A stretch of DNA of 64,000 nucleotides from Bacteroidales bacterium (GTDB taxonomy: Bacteria > Bacteroidota > Bacteroidia > Bacteroidales > UBA1402), in the NCBI GenBank assembly GCA_017380635.1, contig JAFODP010000014.1, positions 1-64,000 of the forward strand. Direction: 5' to 3'. Each line of letters opens with the position of its first letter. Within the stretch, counting starts at the first letter, position 1. This document shows positions 62,804 to 64,000 of the stretch, one piece after another. The position numbers and the translations under genes are program-made. The notes beneath the pieces were generated by a model, which saw only the letters and a list, made by a program, of their open reading frames with translations, made no database searches and was not told the origin of the DNA.

Positions 62804-64000
62804 TTAAAGACTTTGCTTCACTTCGTGTTCTTCGAACGATTCGATGTAGTCGCCCACCTTGATATCGTTGTAACCCACGATGCTCATACCGCATTCGAAA
62901 CCTACGGTCACTTCCTTGGCGTCGTCCTTGAAACGTTTCAAAGCAGCCAATTCGCCGGTGTAAATAACGATACCGTCGCGGATAAGACGCACCTTGCAAC
63001 CACGCTTGATTTTTCCGTCCTTCACCATACAACCGGCCACGGTGCCCACTTTCGAGATTCTGAAAGTTTCGCGCACTTCGGCCGAACCAAGAATTTCTTC
63101 CTTGATAACGGGCGAAAGCATACCTTCCATAGCAGCCTTCACTTCTTCGATAGCATCGTAAATAACTGAATACAAGCGAATATCCACACCTTCTTTTTCG
63201 GCATTACGACGAGCGGGAATAGAAGGACGCACCTGGAAACCGATGATGATGGCGTCTGAAGCCGAAGCCAAAGTAACATCCGATTCCGAAATCTGACCCA
63301 CACCCTTGTGGATAACATTCACCTTGATTTGCTCGGTACTCAACTTGATGAGTGAATCTTGCAAAGCTTCGGCCGAACCGTCCACGTCGGTCTTAACAAT
63401 AAGGTTGAGTTCCTTGAAGTTACCGATAGCGATACGACGACCGATTTCGGCCAAGGTAAGAGTGGTGCTGGTACGGAGACCTTGTTCGCGTTGCAACTGT
63501 TCACGCTTGGTGGCTACTTCGCGGGCTTCCTGTTCGGTTTCCATTACGTTGAAGTTGTCACCGGCCTGAGGCGCACCATTCAAGCCCAATACCAATACCG
63601 GTTGTCCGGGGCCTGCTTTCTGCACTTTCTGACCACGTTCGTTGAACATTGCCTTGATACGACCAAAATGAGGACCGGCCACCATCACATCACCGATACG
63701 CAAAGTACCGTTCTGAACCAAAACCGTAGCCACATAACCACGACCTTTATCCAAAGACGATTCGATGATAGCACCCAAAGCACGTTTATTAGGATTGGCT
63801 TTCAAGTCGAGCAATTCGGCTTCGAGCAACACTTTGTCGAGCAATTCGGCCACGTTCAAACCTTTCTTGGCCGAGATATCCTGCGACTGATATTTACCGC
63901 CCCAGTCTTCAACCAAATAGTTCATTTCGGCCAACTGTTGCTTGATGCGTTCGGGATCGGCAGCAGGTTTATCGATCTTGTTGATAGCGAAAACGATGGG
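62804..64000 (-). CDS. infB: Translation initiation factor IF-2, 3' part
   Basis: The window holds the last 398 residues of IF-2; the gene continues past the right edge. The segment starts inside the GTPase domain with the NKID motif ([12 protein letters not shown]), followed by the [28 protein letters not shown] region, then the domain II beta barrel and the C-terminal fMet-tRNA-binding domain ([25 protein letters not shown]). IF-2 brings initiator tRNA to the 30S subunit. No defect is seen in the visible part. Confidence 0.97.
   Translation of the reverse strand, partial: PIVFAINKIDKPAADPERIKQQLAEMNYLVEDWGGKYQSQDISAKKGLNVAELLDKVLLEAELLDLKANPNKRALGAIIESSLDKGRGYVATVLVQNGTLRIGDVMVAGPHFGRIKAMFNERGQKVQKAGPGQPVLVLGLNGAPQAGDNFNVMETEQEAREVATKREQLQREQGLRTSTTLTLAEIGRRIAIGNFKELNLIVKTDVDGSAEALQDSLIKLSTEQIKVNVIHKGVGQISESDVTLASASDAIIIGFQVRPSIPARRNAEKEGVDIRLYSVIYDAIEEVKAAMEGMLSPVIKEEILGSAEVRETFRISKVGTVAGCMVKDGKIKRGCKVRLIRDGIVIYTGELAALKRFKDDAKEVTVGFECGMSIVGYNDIKVGDYIESFEEHEVKQSL

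Noticed and set aside
1..64000. CRISPR array, tRNA genes, insertion sequences or prophage
   Set aside because: No regularly spaced repeats, no transposase or phage genes, and no cloverleaf that I could recognise by eye; a tRNAscan run would settle the tRNA point.

Overview
The window looks like a chromosomal segment of a Bacteroidota bacterium, most likely order Bacteroidales. Three lines of evidence support this. Intergenic regions repeatedly carry the phylum-type -7 promoter element TAnnTTTG, sometimes with a TTTG-like -33 box about 20 bases upstream. Several proteins belong to families typical of the phylum: a DUF4271 membrane protein, a DUF4292 lipoprotein, a BlaR1-type protein with a TonB domain, a secreted protease with a probable type IX sorting tail, and a receiver/PPDK fusion. 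Gene order also fits (infB-cvpA-sufBCDSE; DUF4271-hemD-rnpA-yidD-tatD; dut-TPR-DUF4292-envC). Species cannot be fixed from the sequence alone.

Layout. 1-700 holds no credible gene but has two leftward promoters and a boxA-like leader that probably belong to an rRNA operon just outside the left edge. 708-5384 (+) is sppA-lpxK-punA-thiL. 5543-7543 (-) is a BlaI repressor/BlaR1-TonB sensor pair with a three-box operator and a 21-base-period leader repeat. 8008-12369 holds a membrane protein of unknown function and a divergent M16 protease. 12495-18777 (-) runs fumarate reductase/succinate dehydrogenase (three genes), DUF4271, hemD, rnpA, yidD, tatD. 18957-27620 (+ except xerD) has cysE, an RNA methyltransferase, a viroplasmin-RNase H, xerD (-), aroQ, an O-methyltransferase, rbfA, an FtsX-type permease and a secreted trypsin-like protease. 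27771-36427 has a probably very highly expressed TPR lipoprotein, queH, lolD, tcdA, a CPA2 antiporter, a lamin-tail lipoprotein, asd and an FKBP lipoprotein. 36504-45914 holds dut, a TPR protein, DUF4292, an envC-like gene, argE-like (-), an acyl-CoA synthetase, prfB with its +1 frameshift, and a YejK-family gene. 45979-56660 holds a methyltransferase, a repeat cluster, an NSS transporter, a LytTR regulator, the receiver/PPDK fusion, a GumN protein, an outer-membrane-like protein, an SDR and an RluA-type synthase. 56661-64000 holds a hipA remnant, then sufE, sufS, sufD, sufC, sufB, cvpA and the 3' part of infB (all -).

Most of the window is core metabolism and information processing: Fe-S assembly, anaerobic respiration, lipid A, cell-wall hydrolase control, translation and RNA modification. 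I see no CRISPR array, prophage, insertion sequence, restriction or toxin-antitoxin island apart from the decayed hipA fragment. The most unusual signals are regulatory or structural: the BlaI operator cluster and its repeat leader, a duplicated hairpin repeat that supplies a promoter element, a G/C homopolymer at an outer-membrane gene's promoter, the queH tail made by a short duplicated block, and face-to-face promoters. I did not find a clearly new multi-gene system.
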